Source: Pseudomonadota bacterium (GTDB lineage: Bacteria; Pseudomonadota; Gammaproteobacteria; Burkholderiales; Rhodocyclaceae). Taken from it: a stretch of 64,000 nt of DNA. Shown here piece after piece: positions 33,348-43,414 of this stretch (positions within the stretch are counted from its first letter, which is position 1; every line of letters begins with the position of its first letter). The position numbers and the translations under genes are program-made. The stretch lies in assembly GCA_018241665.1 (NCBI GenBank), contig JAFEDK010000013.1, positions 1-64,000 on the forward strand. The letters run 5' to 3'. A model generated the notes under the pieces. The model was not told the origin of the DNA and did no database searches. It saw only the letters and a program-made list of their open reading frames with translations.

Positions 33348-35918
33348 TCAACCGGGGGTGGCCAGCGCGAGGCCGCCCGCCGGCCTGCCGGCAAAGAACG
33401 GCAGCTTCTCGAACTCTTCTGCCGGGCAGGGCTTGCCCAGGTGGTAGCCCTGCAAGACATCCACGTCCAGCTGTTGCAGCGTCGAGGCGGTGGCCTCGTC
33501 TTCGACGCCCTCTGCGACCGTGCGCAGGCCCAGGGCGCGGGCCAGGTTGACGATGGCCTGCAGGATGCGCAGGCCATCCGGCGTGTGCACCCGCTGCACG
33601 AAGGAGATATCGATCTTCAGCTCGCCAACCGGCAGTTCGTGCAGCTGGGACAGGGACGCATAGCCGGTTCCGAAATCGTCGATGGACAGGGTGAAGCCGG
33701 CCTGCACCAGCTGGCGCAGGCGCTCCTCGGCGGACTCCACTTCCATCAGCGCCACCGATTCGGTCACCTCCAGGATCAGGGCGGCGGCCGGCAGCCCGTA
33801 GCGGGCCGTGTCGGCCTGCAGCAGATCGACGAAATCGGGGGCGAACAGCTGGCGCTTGGAAATGTTCAGGGAGAGCTGCATGTCGGGGCGCAGCCGGTAC
33901 CACTGGGCGAACTGCTCGAGCGCCTGGCGACGCACCAACTGGCCAAGGTCGTGGATCAGGCCGAGGGTTTCCGCCATCGGGATGAAGGTGCCGGGGGAGA
34001 TCCAGCCGAGGTCGGCGTCGCGCCAGCGGGCCAGCGCCTCGACGCCGGTCAGCTGCCGCGTGCCGTCGGCGCCGGGCGTGGCGGCGAACTGCGGCTGGAA
34101 CCAACTGGTGATGCCCCCATCGCGGATCGCCTGGGCGAGCCGTGACTGGATGTAGAGCTCCTTCTTGCCCAGCCCGCGGGCCGACATGTCGGAGAACATC
34201 TGGAAGTTGTTGCGGCCCTGGGACTTGGCGTAGAACATCGCCCGGTCGGCGTGGGCCAGCAGGGTGTCCACGCTGTCGCTGTCATCCGGGTAGAGGGAGA
34301 TGCCCATGCTGAAGGTGGCATTGATGGGCTGGCCTTCCAGTTCGTAGGTCTGCTGCATGACGGCGACCAGCTTGCGCGCCACGTTGCGGGCGTCTTCGGC
34401 GCTGGCGAGGCCGGGCAGCAGGGCCACGAACTCGTCGCCGCCCCAGCGGGCAATCGTGTCGCCGTCGCGCAGGCTCTTTTCGAGGGCCTTGGCCATGCCC
34501 AGCAGCAGCGCATCGCCGGTCTTGTGGCCGTAGGCATCGTTGATGTTCTTGAAGTGGTCGAGGTCGATGAAGCACACCGCCACCCGCGAGTTGGTGCGCC
34601 GTGCCAGCTGGACGGTCTTCTTGATGCGGTCTTCCAGCAGCACGCGGTTGGGGAGGCCGGTGAGCGCGTCGTGCAGGGCCATGTGGGCGATGTGGCGTTC
34701 CTGCAGATAGGTCTTGGTGATGTCCCGCAGCACGCCGCGGATGCCGATCAGCTGGCCCTGTTCATTGCGCTCGGCAACGAAGCGGCACTCCATCCATTGC
34801 TCGTAGGTGGCTTCGGCCATGATGCGGAAGCGGCCATGGAATTCGTCCTTGCGGCCGTTCTGCAGGTCGGCCAGGCATCGCAGGAAGGCGTTCCGGTCCT
34901 CCCGGTGAATCGCGTCGGCCAGCGGTCCGCTGCCCGGCGCATTGCCGGTCAGGTGCCACCAGCCGCTGTTGGCGCTGGCGATGCGTCCGTCCGGTACCAG
35001 CTCGAGCACCGCCTCGTCGAGCATGTCGAGGGTGCGTACGAAGGAATGCTGCTCCGCGGCCCACAGTTTTTCCTTGGCCAGCGCCCGGTTCAGGGCGGCG
35101 AAGGGCTGATGCACGCTGTCCACGAACACTGCCCGGTAGATGAAGCCGTAGGAGACGACCTTATAGACGTGGCCGACGAAGTTGAAGACGTCGCTGACGG
35201 ATGAATACAACGTGAAGCACAGTTCCGACAGTGCGGCGATCGCAGCCGCGGCGAACAGGTCGCTCGCATTATGGGCGGCACCACGGCGGGCTTGCCGGTA
35301 GAACTGCAGGGCGGCGAGTCCGTAGAGGACGATCAGACCATACTCGCTGACGATCTTGAGCCGGGTCAGGCCGCTGTCCTGGACGAAGAAGGTCGGCAGG
35401 CTGGCGGCATGGAACAGCTCCAGGCCGTACACCGCGCCGACATAGCCGAGCACGGTGGCGAGGAGGCCAAAGCGGTGCAGGCCACGCAGTGTCGGCTGCC
35501 AGGGACGGGTGGCGACGATCAGCAGGCCGGCGGCGACCAGCACGCGGGCGGCCAACCAGAAGACGATGGCTTTCTGTGGGCTCGACGGGGTAACGAAGTC
35601 CGGCATGCCGCGATAGCCGAACATGTGCCCGAAATCGAGCAGTGCGGTGCCGAGGAGGACCGTGCCGAGCAGGACCACATTGCCGGGCCGGGCATGGGAG
35701 TGGGCGTTCCAGGCGATGCCGAAGACCAGCATCGACACGATGATCGAGGCCGTTTCCATGGCCGCGTGCAACGGCAGGTAGTGCCCCAGCCCCAGGTCGA
35801 GGTCGCCCTGAAGCCAGAGCATGACGTACAGCAGCGTCAGTGCGCCCAGCCAGTAAAAGGCCCGGGTCAGATCCTGGGGGTGGGATGGGAGGGGAGGGAA
35901 CGAGTTTTCAACGCGCAT
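33348..35918 (-). CDS. MASE3-PAS-GGDEF-EAL cyclic-di-GMP enzyme
   Basis: 856-residue membrane protein. The N-terminal part (about 15-265) has several hydrophobic segments that look like a MASE3 sensor domain, with conserved-looking LDFGHMFGYRGMPDF. A PAS-like domain follows (about 295-400). The GGDEF domain (about 420-575) has an intact RWGGDEFV near residue 492 and an RDGD inhibitory site five residues before it. The EAL domain (about 595-845) keeps GVEALARW, NISKRQL, EVTESV, IDDFGTGYASL, KIDISFV, EGVEDEA and QGYHLGKP. Both cyclase and phosphodiesterase sites therefore look active, and the net activity cannot be told from sequence. Confidence 0.93.
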   Translation of the reverse strand: MRVENSFPPLPSHPQDLTRAFYWLGALTLLYVMLWLQGDLDLGLGHYLPLHAAMETASIIVSMLVFGIAWNAHSHARPGNVVLLGTVLLGTALLDFGHMFGYRGMPDFVTPSSPQKAIVFWLAARVLVAAGLLIVATRPWQPTLRGLHRFGLLATVLGYVGAVYGLELFHAASLPTFFVQDSGLTRLKIVSEYGLIVLYGLAALQFYRQARRGAAHNASDLFAAAAIAALSELCFTLYSSVSDVFNFVGHVYKVVSYGFIYRAVFVDSVHQPFAALNRALAKEKLWAAEQHSFVRTLDMLDEAVLELVPDGRIASANSGWWHLTGNAPGSGPLADAIHREDRNAFLRCLADLQNGRKDEFHGRFRIMAEATYEQWMECRFVAERNEQGQLIGIRGVLRDITKTYLQERHIAHMALHDALTGLPNRVLLEDRIKKTVQLARRTNSRVAVCFIDLDHFKNINDAYGHKTGDALLLGMAKALEKSLRDGDTIARWGGDEFVALLPGLASAEDARNVARKLVAVMQQTYELEGQPINATFSMGISLYPDDSDSVDTLLAHADRAMFYAKSQGRNNFQMFSDMSARGLGKKELYIQSRLAQAIRDGGITSWFQPQFAATPGADGTRQLTGVEALARWRDADLGWISPGTFIPMAETLGLIHDLGQLVRRQALEQFAQWYRLRPDMQLSLNISKRQLFAPDFVDLLQADTARYGLPAAALILEVTESVALMEVESAEERLRQLVQAGFTLSIDDFGTGYASLSQLHELPVGELKIDISFVQRVHTPDGLRILQAIVNLARALGLRTVAEGVEDEATASTLQQLDVDVLQGYHLGKPCPAEEFEKLPFFAGRPAGGLALATPG

Positions 35919-36081
35919 CGGACGCCAGGCACACGGACAAGAGCGAGGAACGGATATCAGGCCGACACTAATATCACAAAGCGTTTAAATGACAGCGATT
36001 TATGGCTTCCGGGTCGTGAAATATGGCGTCGTATGGTCTGAAGTATGGCATCGGCACGGTGTGTGATGCCGTTCGCGTCGT

Positions 36082-36843
36082 TCAGAGGCCGATTTCGCGG
36101 GCCGTCTGGGGGCCGATGAGGGTTTCCGCGAGGCTGTCAGGGATCCGGGCCTCTTCCGCACTGAGGGGAATGCGGCCGGCCATGATCTCGGCCGCCGTCT
36201 GCGGATAGCGCGGCTGTTGCCCGGGGGCGGCGTAGCCAGCCGGAAACAGCGGTGCGAGCTTGTGAAGATCGTACTTGTCCGTCGCGCCGAGGGTGTGCAG
36301 CAGCTCGTGGGCGATGATCACCGCGTTGCGTTGGCGCTCGCGGCGGCTGGCGAAGACCTTCACGACGCCGAGCTTGCCTTTCTCGAGGCCGACCGAATGG
36401 TCGAGTGACGGCGTCAAGGCCGGGTCGTGGTAGAGCAGGAACAGGCGCACATCCGGCCGTGGGCCGGGGGTAGCGTCATGGCGCCATGCCCAGAAACGCA
36501 GCTGCAGGCTCCAGCCTATCATCGCCACGGCGTTGCCGCCGGCCGGAAACGGGGGCGGCAGGCTGGCGAGCGGCGGGGCCAGGTTGATGGCTACCGGCCT
36601 CAGCAGGGGGCGCCCGAGGCGATGCAGCTCCGTTTCCAGCCAGTCGCCAATGGCTGCGAAGTCTTCGGGCTTCAGGTCGGCCACGAGGCGCCGGCTCGTA
36701 TCGGAAGGGTCGGCGGCGATCGGATAGACCGTCACGTGCAGGGTGCTGTCCCACGCGGTGCTGCGGGCGCTGGATTTCCAGCTGCCGATGGCGACGGTGG
36801 CGAGGATGAACAGCAGGACGGCGATGCGGAGCTTGCGGAACAT
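36082..36843 (-). CDS. Membrane-anchored zinc-metalloprotease-like protein
   Basis: 253-residue protein with one N-terminal hydrophobic segment (IAVLLFILATVAIGSW) that is a signal anchor or signal peptide. Near the C-terminal third it has HELLHTLGATDKYD, a HExxHxxG-type zinc site in which the third ligand may be a later residue. The rest (conserved-looking AMIGWSLQLRFWAWRHD, RLFLLYHDPALTPSLDHSVG) does not match a protease family I can name. The gene stands alone between the c-di-GMP enzyme and fumarase, all on the minus strand, with gaps of 125-163 bases. The substrate is unknown. Confidence 0.7.
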   Translation of the reverse strand: MFRKLRIAVLLFILATVAIGSWKSSARSTAWDSTLHVTVYPIAADPSDTSRRLVADLKPEDFAAIGDWLETELHRLGRPLLRPVAINLAPPLASLPPPFPAGGNAVAMIGWSLQLRFWAWRHDATPGPRPDVRLFLLYHDPALTPSLDHSVGLEKGKLGVVKVFASRRERQRNAVIIAHELLHTLGATDKYDLHKLAPLFPAGYAAPGQQPRYPQTAAEIMAGRIPLSAEEARIPDSLAETLIGPQTAREIGL

Positions 36844-36918
36844 GGGGAATCGCTGGGGTGCCGCGAGGGCGGCTTCCGGAAAGAGCCCGGATTATGCCAA
36901 AAGATTTTGTGCGGGCCG

Positions 36919-36945
36919 AAAAAAAGCCCGGCCAGAAGGCCGGGC
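36919..36945 (-). terminator. Rho-independent terminator after fumarase
   Basis: Read on the minus strand, an 8-bp stem GCCCGGCC/GGCCGGGC with a 4-base loop is followed by seven T. It lies 24 bases after the fumarase stop codon and isolates fumarase from the downstream metalloprotease-like gene. Confidence 0.9.
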
Positions 36946-36968
36946 TCGGGTGCTGCGCAAGGGCGTGA

Positions 36969-38504
36969 TCAGGCGACGGTGACCGGGATCTTGCCGATCT
37001 TGGCCTGCCATTCCTTCGGGCCGGTGTTGTGCACGCTGGTGCCGGAGGAGTCCACCGCGACGGTGACGGGCATGTCCTGCACGTCGAACTCGTAGATGGC
37101 TTCCATGCCCAGATCGGCGAAGCCGACGACCTTGGCCGACTTGATGGCCTTGGCCACCAGGTAGGCGGCGCCGCCGACGGCCATCAGGTAGGCGGAGTTG
37201 TTGTCCTTGATCGCCTCGATGGCGACGGGGCCGCGCTCGGACTTGCCGATCATGGAGATCAGGCCGGTCTTCTCGAGCATCATGCGGGTGAACTTGTCCA
37301 TGCGGGTGGCAGTGGTCGGGCCGGCGGGGCCGACGACTTCGTCACGCACGGGATCCACCGGGCCGACGTAGTAGATCACGCGGTTGGTGAAGTCCACCGG
37401 CAGGCTCTCGCCCTTGGCCAGCATGTCGGCGATGCGCTTGTGGGCGGCATCGCGGCCGGTCAGCATCTTGCCGTTGAGCAGCAGCTTCTGGCCCGGCTTC
37501 CAGGCGGCGACTTCTTCCTTGGTCAGGGTGTCCAGATTGACGCGGGTGGCCGACTTGAGGTCCGGCGTCCAGGTGACGGCGGGCCAGTCTTCCAGCTTCG
37601 GCGGCTCGATCTTGGCCGGGCCGGAGCCGTCCAGGTGGAAGTGGCAGTGGCGGGTGGCGGCGCAGTTGGGCACCAGGGCGACCGGCAGGTTGGCGGCGTG
37701 GCAGGGGTAGTCCAGCACCTTCACGTCGAGCACGGTGGTCAGGCCGCCGAGGCCCTGGGCGCCGACGCCCAGTGCATTGACCTTCTCGTACAGCTCGAGG
37801 CGCAGCTCTTCGGCGCGGGTGAGGGCGGCGCCGGAGGCGGCCTTTTCCTTCAGCTCATGGATGTTCACCGGCGCCATGATGGATTCCTTGGCGAGCAGCA
37901 TGGCCTTCTCGGGCGTGCCGCCGATGCCGATGCCGATGATGCCCGGCGGACACCAGCCAGCACCCATCTCGGGGATCTTGTGCAGGACCCAGTCCACCAG
38001 GTCGTCGGACGGGTTGAGCATGGCGAACTTGGATTTGGCTTCGGAGCCGCCGCCCTTGGCCGCACAGATCACTTCCACGTGGTGGCCTTCGACGATCTCG
38101 AAGTGCACCACGGCCGGGGTGTTGTCCTTGGTGTTCTTGCGGGCACCGACGGGGTCGGACAGCACGGAGGCGCGCAGGGGGTTCTCGGGGTTGCTGTAGG
38201 CGCGGCGCACGCCTTCGTTGATCATTTCCTGGATGCTCATCGTGGCATCCGGCCAGCTGACCTGCATGCCGACCTTGATGAATACCATGCCGATGCCGGT
38301 GTCCTGGCAGATCGGGCGGTGGCCTTCGGCGGCCATGCGGGAGTTGGTCAGGATCTGGGCGATGGCGTCCTTGGCGGCGGGGGATTCCTCGCGCTCGTAG
38401 GCTTCACCCAGGGCCTTGATGTAGTCCAGCGGGTGGTAGTAGCTGATGTACTGGAAGGCGTCCGCGACGGACTGGATCAGGTCTTCCTGTTTGATGGCGG
38501 TCAT
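36969..38504 (-). CDS. fumA: Fumarate hydratase, class I (iron-sulfur)
   Basis: 511-residue class I fumarase, which hydrates fumarate to malate in the TCA cycle using a [4Fe-4S] cluster. The alpha region has GHRPICQDTGIGMVFIK and YPCHAANLPVALVPNCAATR, whose cysteines are the likely cluster ligands. The beta region has TATRMDKFTRMMLEKTGLIS. The length fits the single-chain FumA/FumB type rather than the two-subunit form. A GAGGGAG-type ribosome site precedes the ATG. The gene follows the yqhA-like gene by 27 bases and may be co-transcribed with it. Confidence 0.95.
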   Translation of the reverse strand: MTAIKQEDLIQSVADAFQYISYYHPLDYIKALGEAYEREESPAAKDAIAQILTNSRMAAEGHRPICQDTGIGMVFIKVGMQVSWPDATMSIQEMINEGVRRAYSNPENPLRASVLSDPVGARKNTKDNTPAVVHFEIVEGHHVEVICAAKGGGSEAKSKFAMLNPSDDLVDWVLHKIPEMGAGWCPPGIIGIGIGGTPEKAMLLAKESIMAPVNIHELKEKAASGAALTRAEELRLELYEKVNALGVGAQGLGGLTTVLDVKVLDYPCHAANLPVALVPNCAATRHCHFHLDGSGPAKIEPPKLEDWPAVTWTPDLKSATRVNLDTLTKEEVAAWKPGQKLLLNGKMLTGRDAAHKRIADMLAKGESLPVDFTNRVIYYVGPVDPVRDEVVGPAGPTTATRMDKFTRMMLEKTGLISMIGKSERGPVAIEAIKDNNSAYLMAVGGAAYLVAKAIKSAKVVGFADLGMEAIYEFDVQDMPVTVAVDSSGTSVHNTGPKEWQAKIGKIPVTVA

Positions 38505-38531
38505 GGGTGAGGCTCCCTCTACGTGATGTCT

Positions 38532-39062
38532 TTAGTGTTTGGACAGCAGGACGGTCTGGTTCATGATCTTGTCGACCAGCGCCATGGCGAGGGCCGAGAA
38601 GAGGAATACGACGTGGATGATCACCTGCCACTGGATCGTGTGCTCGGGCAGGTTGCCGGCATTGATGAAGGTCTTCAGCAGATGGATCGACGAGATGCCG
38701 ATGATGGCGGTGGACAGCTTGATCTTGAGTACGCCGGCGTTCACGTGGGACAGCCACTCCGGCTGGTCCGGGTGGTTCTCCAGGTCGAGGCGCGACACGA
38801 AGGTCTCGTAGCCGCCGATGATGACCATGATCAGCAGGTTGGCGATCATCACCACGTCGATCAGGCCGAGCACCACCAGCATGGTTTCCGTTTCGCTGAT
38901 ATGGCCGCCGGATTCGAAGACCGAACTCACCAGGTGGAAGAGTTCGGCCATGAACAGGTAAACGTAGATTCCCTGGGCGACGACCAGGCCGAGATAGAGC
39001 GGGGCCTGGAGCCAGCGGCTCCAGAAGATGAAGCGTTCCATTTGTTGAGGACCGTTGCTCAT
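38532..39062 (-). CDS. YqhA/UPF0114-family membrane protein
   Basis: 176-residue inner-membrane protein with about four hydrophobic segments, matching the UPF0114 (YqhA) family by its start ([20 protein letters not shown]) and the later segments ([39 protein letters not shown]). The function is unknown. The start could be at 39062 (MSNGPQQ) or at 39041 (MERF, the usual family start); neither has a clear ribosome site. It diverges from purB. Confidence 0.82.
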   Translation of the reverse strand: MSNGPQQMERFIFWSRWLQAPLYLGLVVAQGIYVYLFMAELFHLVSSVFESGGHISETETMLVVLGLIDVVMIANLLIMVIIGGYETFVSRLDLENHPDQPEWLSHVNAGVLKIKLSTAIIGISSIHLLKTFINAGNLPEHTIQWQVIIHVVFLFSALAMALVDKIMNQTVLLSKH

Positions 39063-39127
39063 GATGATGGGCTGCAGATTGGGGACCCCGGATTTTATCA
39101 TCGGCGAACGGCTCTCCAAGACGCTAA

Positions 39128-40534
<1,407 letters not shown>

Positions 40535-40539
40535 GCCCT

Positions 40540-40606
40540 GTGGGGGCGAATTGATTCGCCCTCCGCCGATTGAATCAAGTTCGTGGGCGAATCAATTCGC
40601 CCCCAC
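40540..40606. repeat. Paired palindromic repeat, locus A
   Basis: A perfect 22-bp inverted repeat (40540-40561 and 40585-40606) with a 23-base loop. Each arm contains the self-complementary core GGGCGAATCAATTCGCCC (or its complement), so several hairpins are possible. It starts 6 bases after the purB stop and ends just before the ribosome site of the next gene. Related elements lie at 41037, 51618 and 54954. Confidence 0.9.
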
Positions 40607-40616
40607 GGAGGAACGA

Positions 40617-40934
40617 ATGGCTTTTGCCGACAAGCTCAAGACCCTGCCGGGCGTGTCCCACCTCGCCGCGATCCAGCTGATCGATGGCGCCGACGCGGTG
40701 GTCGCCACCATCGAGAACAAGCCCGGCCAGGCTGGCTCGCTGGCGGTGTACAACCACCTGGCGCAGATCCACGGCGCGATCACCCCCGAAGCGGCAACCC
40801 AGGGTATCGCGATCTACGAGGAGCACAGCGAGGATGCACGGGGGAACCCGGGCAAGCATCCCAACATCGACCGCCTGATCGGCCTCGTCGAGCGGGGCGA
40901 GACCCTGCGTGTGAAGCACGTCTTCGCGACCTGA
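40617..40934 (+). CDS. Small conserved protein, DUF2322-like
   Basis: 105-residue soluble protein starting at an ATG 7 bases after GGAGG. It shows a compact alpha/beta pattern (HLAAIQLIDGADAVVATIEN, GQAGSLAVYNHLAQIHGAIT, HPNIDRLIGLVERGETLRVK). I associate this pattern with the DUF2322 family, without being certain. No catalytic motif is seen. It lies between purB and a terminator and is flanked on both sides by copies of the palindromic repeat. The frame is open further upstream, but that part lies inside the repeat. Confidence 0.65.
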   Translation: MAFADKLKTLPGVSHLAAIQLIDGADAVVATIENKPGQAGSLAVYNHLAQIHGAITPEAATQGIAIYEEHSEDARGNPGKHPNIDRLIGLVERGETLRVKHVFAT

Positions 40935-40990
40935 GCGGCGCTGGATGGGATGATTGGAGGCTCTGCAGTGCAGGGACCTCCGGAAAAGCA

Positions 40991-41020
40991 AAAATCCCCG
41001 GGTAACCGGGGATTTTCGCT
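40991..41020. terminator. Bidirectional terminator between the small gene and cysN
   Basis: An 11-bp stem (AAAATCCCCGG / CCGGGGATTTT) with a GTAA loop is flanked by A and T runs on both sides, so it can end transcription from the small gene (+) and from cysN (-). Confidence 0.88.
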
Positions 41021-41036
41021 TTTGGCACAACTATAA

Positions 41037-41107
41037 CTGTGGGGGTGAATTCATTCGCCTGCAGTCGGTTGAACAAGCTCCGAGGGCGAATGAATTCGCC
41101 CCCACAG
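41037..41107. repeat. Paired palindromic repeat, locus B
   Basis: Arms 41037-41060 and 41084-41107 are inverted copies with two mismatches and a 23-base loop, the same loop length as in locus A. The core reads GAATTCATTC here rather than GAATTGATTC, with the change matched in both arms. It lies between the convergent small gene and cysN. Confidence 0.9.
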
Positions 41108-41170
41108 GGCTCCCCCACAGGTTGCCGCCACGGATGGCCAGGGTCCGGCCATCCCGTTCGAGCCTAACGT

Positions 41171-42445
41171 TCAGCCGACGATCATGCCGGCGCCCACCGT
41201 GTTGTTGGTGGATTCGTCGATCAGGATGAAGGCGCCGGTGGCGCGGGAGTCGGTGTAGTTGTCGGCGAAGACCGGCTGGGCCAGCTTGAGGTGCAGGCGG
41301 GCGATGTCGTTCATGGCCAGCGTGGTCGTCGCTTCCTTGTCCAGCGTGTTGATGTCCAGGCGGTGGGTGATGCTCGCCACCTTGGCCTTCACTTCGCGGG
41401 TGGTGTGGCGCAGCCAGTAGGTGCGCGCCGGCGACAGCGGGGTTTCCGACAGCCAGCAGACGATGGCTTCGACCTGCTTGGTCTGGGCCGGCACTTCCGC
41501 GCTGCTGACGATCATGTCGCCGCGGGAAATGTCGATCTCGTCTTCCAGCAGCAGGGTTACGGACTGCTCGTGGATCGCCTTGGGCAGGGACTCGCCGTAC
41601 AGCTGGATGTCCTTGACCTTGGTGGTCAGGCCGTTGGGCAGCACGGTGACGCTGTCGCCGACCTTGATCTCGCCGGACTCGACGCGGCCCATGAAGCCGC
41701 GGTAGTCGTGCAGCTCGGGGTTGTCGGAGGCCTGCGGGCGGCACACGTACTGGACCGGGAAGCGGAAACTCTCGGCCTGTTCGGTGTGGGCGGCGGGGGC
41801 GGCTTCGAGGATGTCGATCATCGTCGGGCCGTCGTACCAGTCCAGGCGCTCGCCGCGGTCCACGATCATGTCGCCGTTGAGGGCCGACAGCGGGATGAAG
41901 CGCACGTCGGTCAGGCCGATCTGCTCGGCGAAGGCCTTGTACTCGGCGACGATCTTGTCGTAGGTGGCCTGGTCGTAATCGACGAGGTCCATCTTGTTGA
42001 CGGCCACGACCACGTGGGGGATGCCCACCAGTTTGGTCAGGTAGCTGTGGCGGCGGGTCTGGGTCAGCACGCCCTTGCGCGCGTCGATCAGGATGATCGC
42101 CAGGTTCGCGGTGGAGGCGGCGGTCACCATGTTGCGGGTGTACTGCTCGTGGCCCGGCGCGTCGGCGATGATGTACTTGCGGGTGCCGGTCGAGAAGTAG
42201 CGGTAGGCCACGTCGATGGTGATGCCCTGTTCGCGCTCGGCCTGCAGGCCGTCGGTGAGAAGGGACAGGTCGACGGCGGTCATGCCGCGCTTGCTGGAGG
42301 TGCGTTCGATGGCGGTGAGGGTGTCGGCCAGGATGGCCTTGGTGTCGAACAGCAGACGACCGATCAGGGTGCTCTTGCCGTCATCGACCGAGCCACAGGT
42401 CAGGAAGCGCAGCAGGCCGCGGTCTTCAACGTGTTGGGCGCTCAT
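41171..42445 (-). CDS. cysN: CysN, sulfate adenylyltransferase GTPase subunit
   Basis: 424-residue GTPase subunit of ATP sulfurylase, which with CysD makes adenosine phosphosulfate (APS) from sulfate and ATP. The GTP-binding motifs are clear: GSVDDGKSTLIGRLL, DAPGHEQYTRNM, and VAVNKMDLVDYD. There is no fused APS kinase (CysC) domain, which agrees with the APS-type reductase encoded by cysH. Its ATG follows the cysD stop with no spacer, so translation is coupled. It is the last gene of the sulfate-reduction operon. Confidence 0.96.
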   Translation of the reverse strand: MSAQHVEDRGLLRFLTCGSVDDGKSTLIGRLLFDTKAILADTLTAIERTSSKRGMTAVDLSLLTDGLQAEREQGITIDVAYRYFSTGTRKYIIADAPGHEQYTRNMVTAASTANLAIILIDARKGVLTQTRRHSYLTKLVGIPHVVVAVNKMDLVDYDQATYDKIVAEYKAFAEQIGLTDVRFIPLSALNGDMIVDRGERLDWYDGPTMIDILEAAPAAHTEQAESFRFPVQYVCRPQASDNPELHDYRGFMGRVESGEIKVGDSVTVLPNGLTTKVKDIQLYGESLPKAIHEQSVTLLLEDEIDISRGDMIVSSAEVPAQTKQVEAIVCWLSETPLSPARTYWLRHTTREVKAKVASITHRLDINTLDKEATTTLAMNDIARLHLKLAQPVFADNYTDSRATGAFILIDESTNNTVGAGMIVG

Positions 42446-43381
42446 TTAGAAGTAACCCTCTTTCTTGCGTTGTTCCATGGAGGCTTCGCTGGTCTGGTCG
42501 TCCAGACGGGTCGCGCCGCGCTCGGTGATCGTGGTGGTGGCGGTTTCGAGCACGATCTTCTCGACGTTATCGGCGTCGGACTCCACCGGGGCGGTACACG
42601 AGATGTCGCCGACGGTGCGGAAACGCACCTGCAGGTCGATGATCTCTTCGCCGGCCTTCGGCAGGTTGGTCAGTTCGCCGTTCATCAGCGGCACGTTGAC
42701 CGGCACGATGGCACCGGAACGCATCACTACCGGACGGGTGTGGGCGAAGTAGATGCTGGGCAGCTCGAGCTTCTCGCGCTCGATGTACTGCCACACGTCC
42801 ATCTCGGTCCAGTTGGAGATCGGGAAGGCGCGGATGTTCTCGCCCTTGTGGCTGCGCGCGTTGTAGAGGTTCCACAGCTCGGGGCGCTGGTTCTTCGGGT
42901 CCCATTGGCCGAACTCGTCGCGGAAGCTCATGATGCGTTCCTTGGCGCGGGCCTTTTCCTCGTCACGGCGGGCGCCGCCGATACAGGCGTCGAAGCCGAA
43001 CTCCTCGATGGCTTCCAGCAGCGTCACGGACTGGTGCTTGTTGCGCGATTCGTTCTCGTGCTTGAGCACCACGGTGCCGCGCTTCATGGAGTCTTCCACG
43101 GAGCGCACGATCAGGCGCTCGCCCAGCTCGGCGGCGCGCTTGTCGCGGAACGCGACCACTTCCTTGTAGTTGTGGCCGGTGTCGATGTGCATCAGCGGGA
43201 AGGGGAACTTGCCGGGGCGGAAGGCTTTTTCAGCCAGGCGCAGCATGCAGATGGAGTCCTTGCCGCCGGAGAACAGCAGCACGGGGTTACTGCACTGGCC
43301 GGCCACTTCACGCATGATGTGGATGGCTTCGGATTCGAGCCAGTCCAGGTGGCTCAGGGTCTGTTTGGTGAGCGTCGACAT
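42446..43381 (-). CDS. cysD: CysD, sulfate adenylyltransferase catalytic subunit
   Basis: 311-residue catalytic subunit of ATP sulfurylase. The PP-loop is visible in LLFSGGKDSICMLRLA, and further conserved blocks are HIDTGHNYKEVVAFRD and ARAKERIMSFRDEFGQWDPK. It lies between cysH and cysN; the cysH stop is 33 bases upstream. The final residues run directly into the cysN start. Confidence 0.96.
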   Translation of the reverse strand: MSTLTKQTLSHLDWLESEAIHIMREVAGQCSNPVLLFSGGKDSICMLRLAEKAFRPGKFPFPLMHIDTGHNYKEVVAFRDKRAAELGERLIVRSVEDSMKRGTVVLKHENESRNKHQSVTLLEAIEEFGFDACIGGARRDEEKARAKERIMSFRDEFGQWDPKNQRPELWNLYNARSHKGENIRAFPISNWTEMDVWQYIEREKLELPSIYFAHTRPVVMRSGAIVPVNVPLMNGELTNLPKAGEEIIDLQVRFRTVGDISCTAPVESDADNVEKIVLETATTTITERGATRLDDQTSEASMEQRKKEGYF

Positions 43382-43414
43382 TGCTTTACTCGTTTTATGG
43401 TTCCTGGGTGCCCG

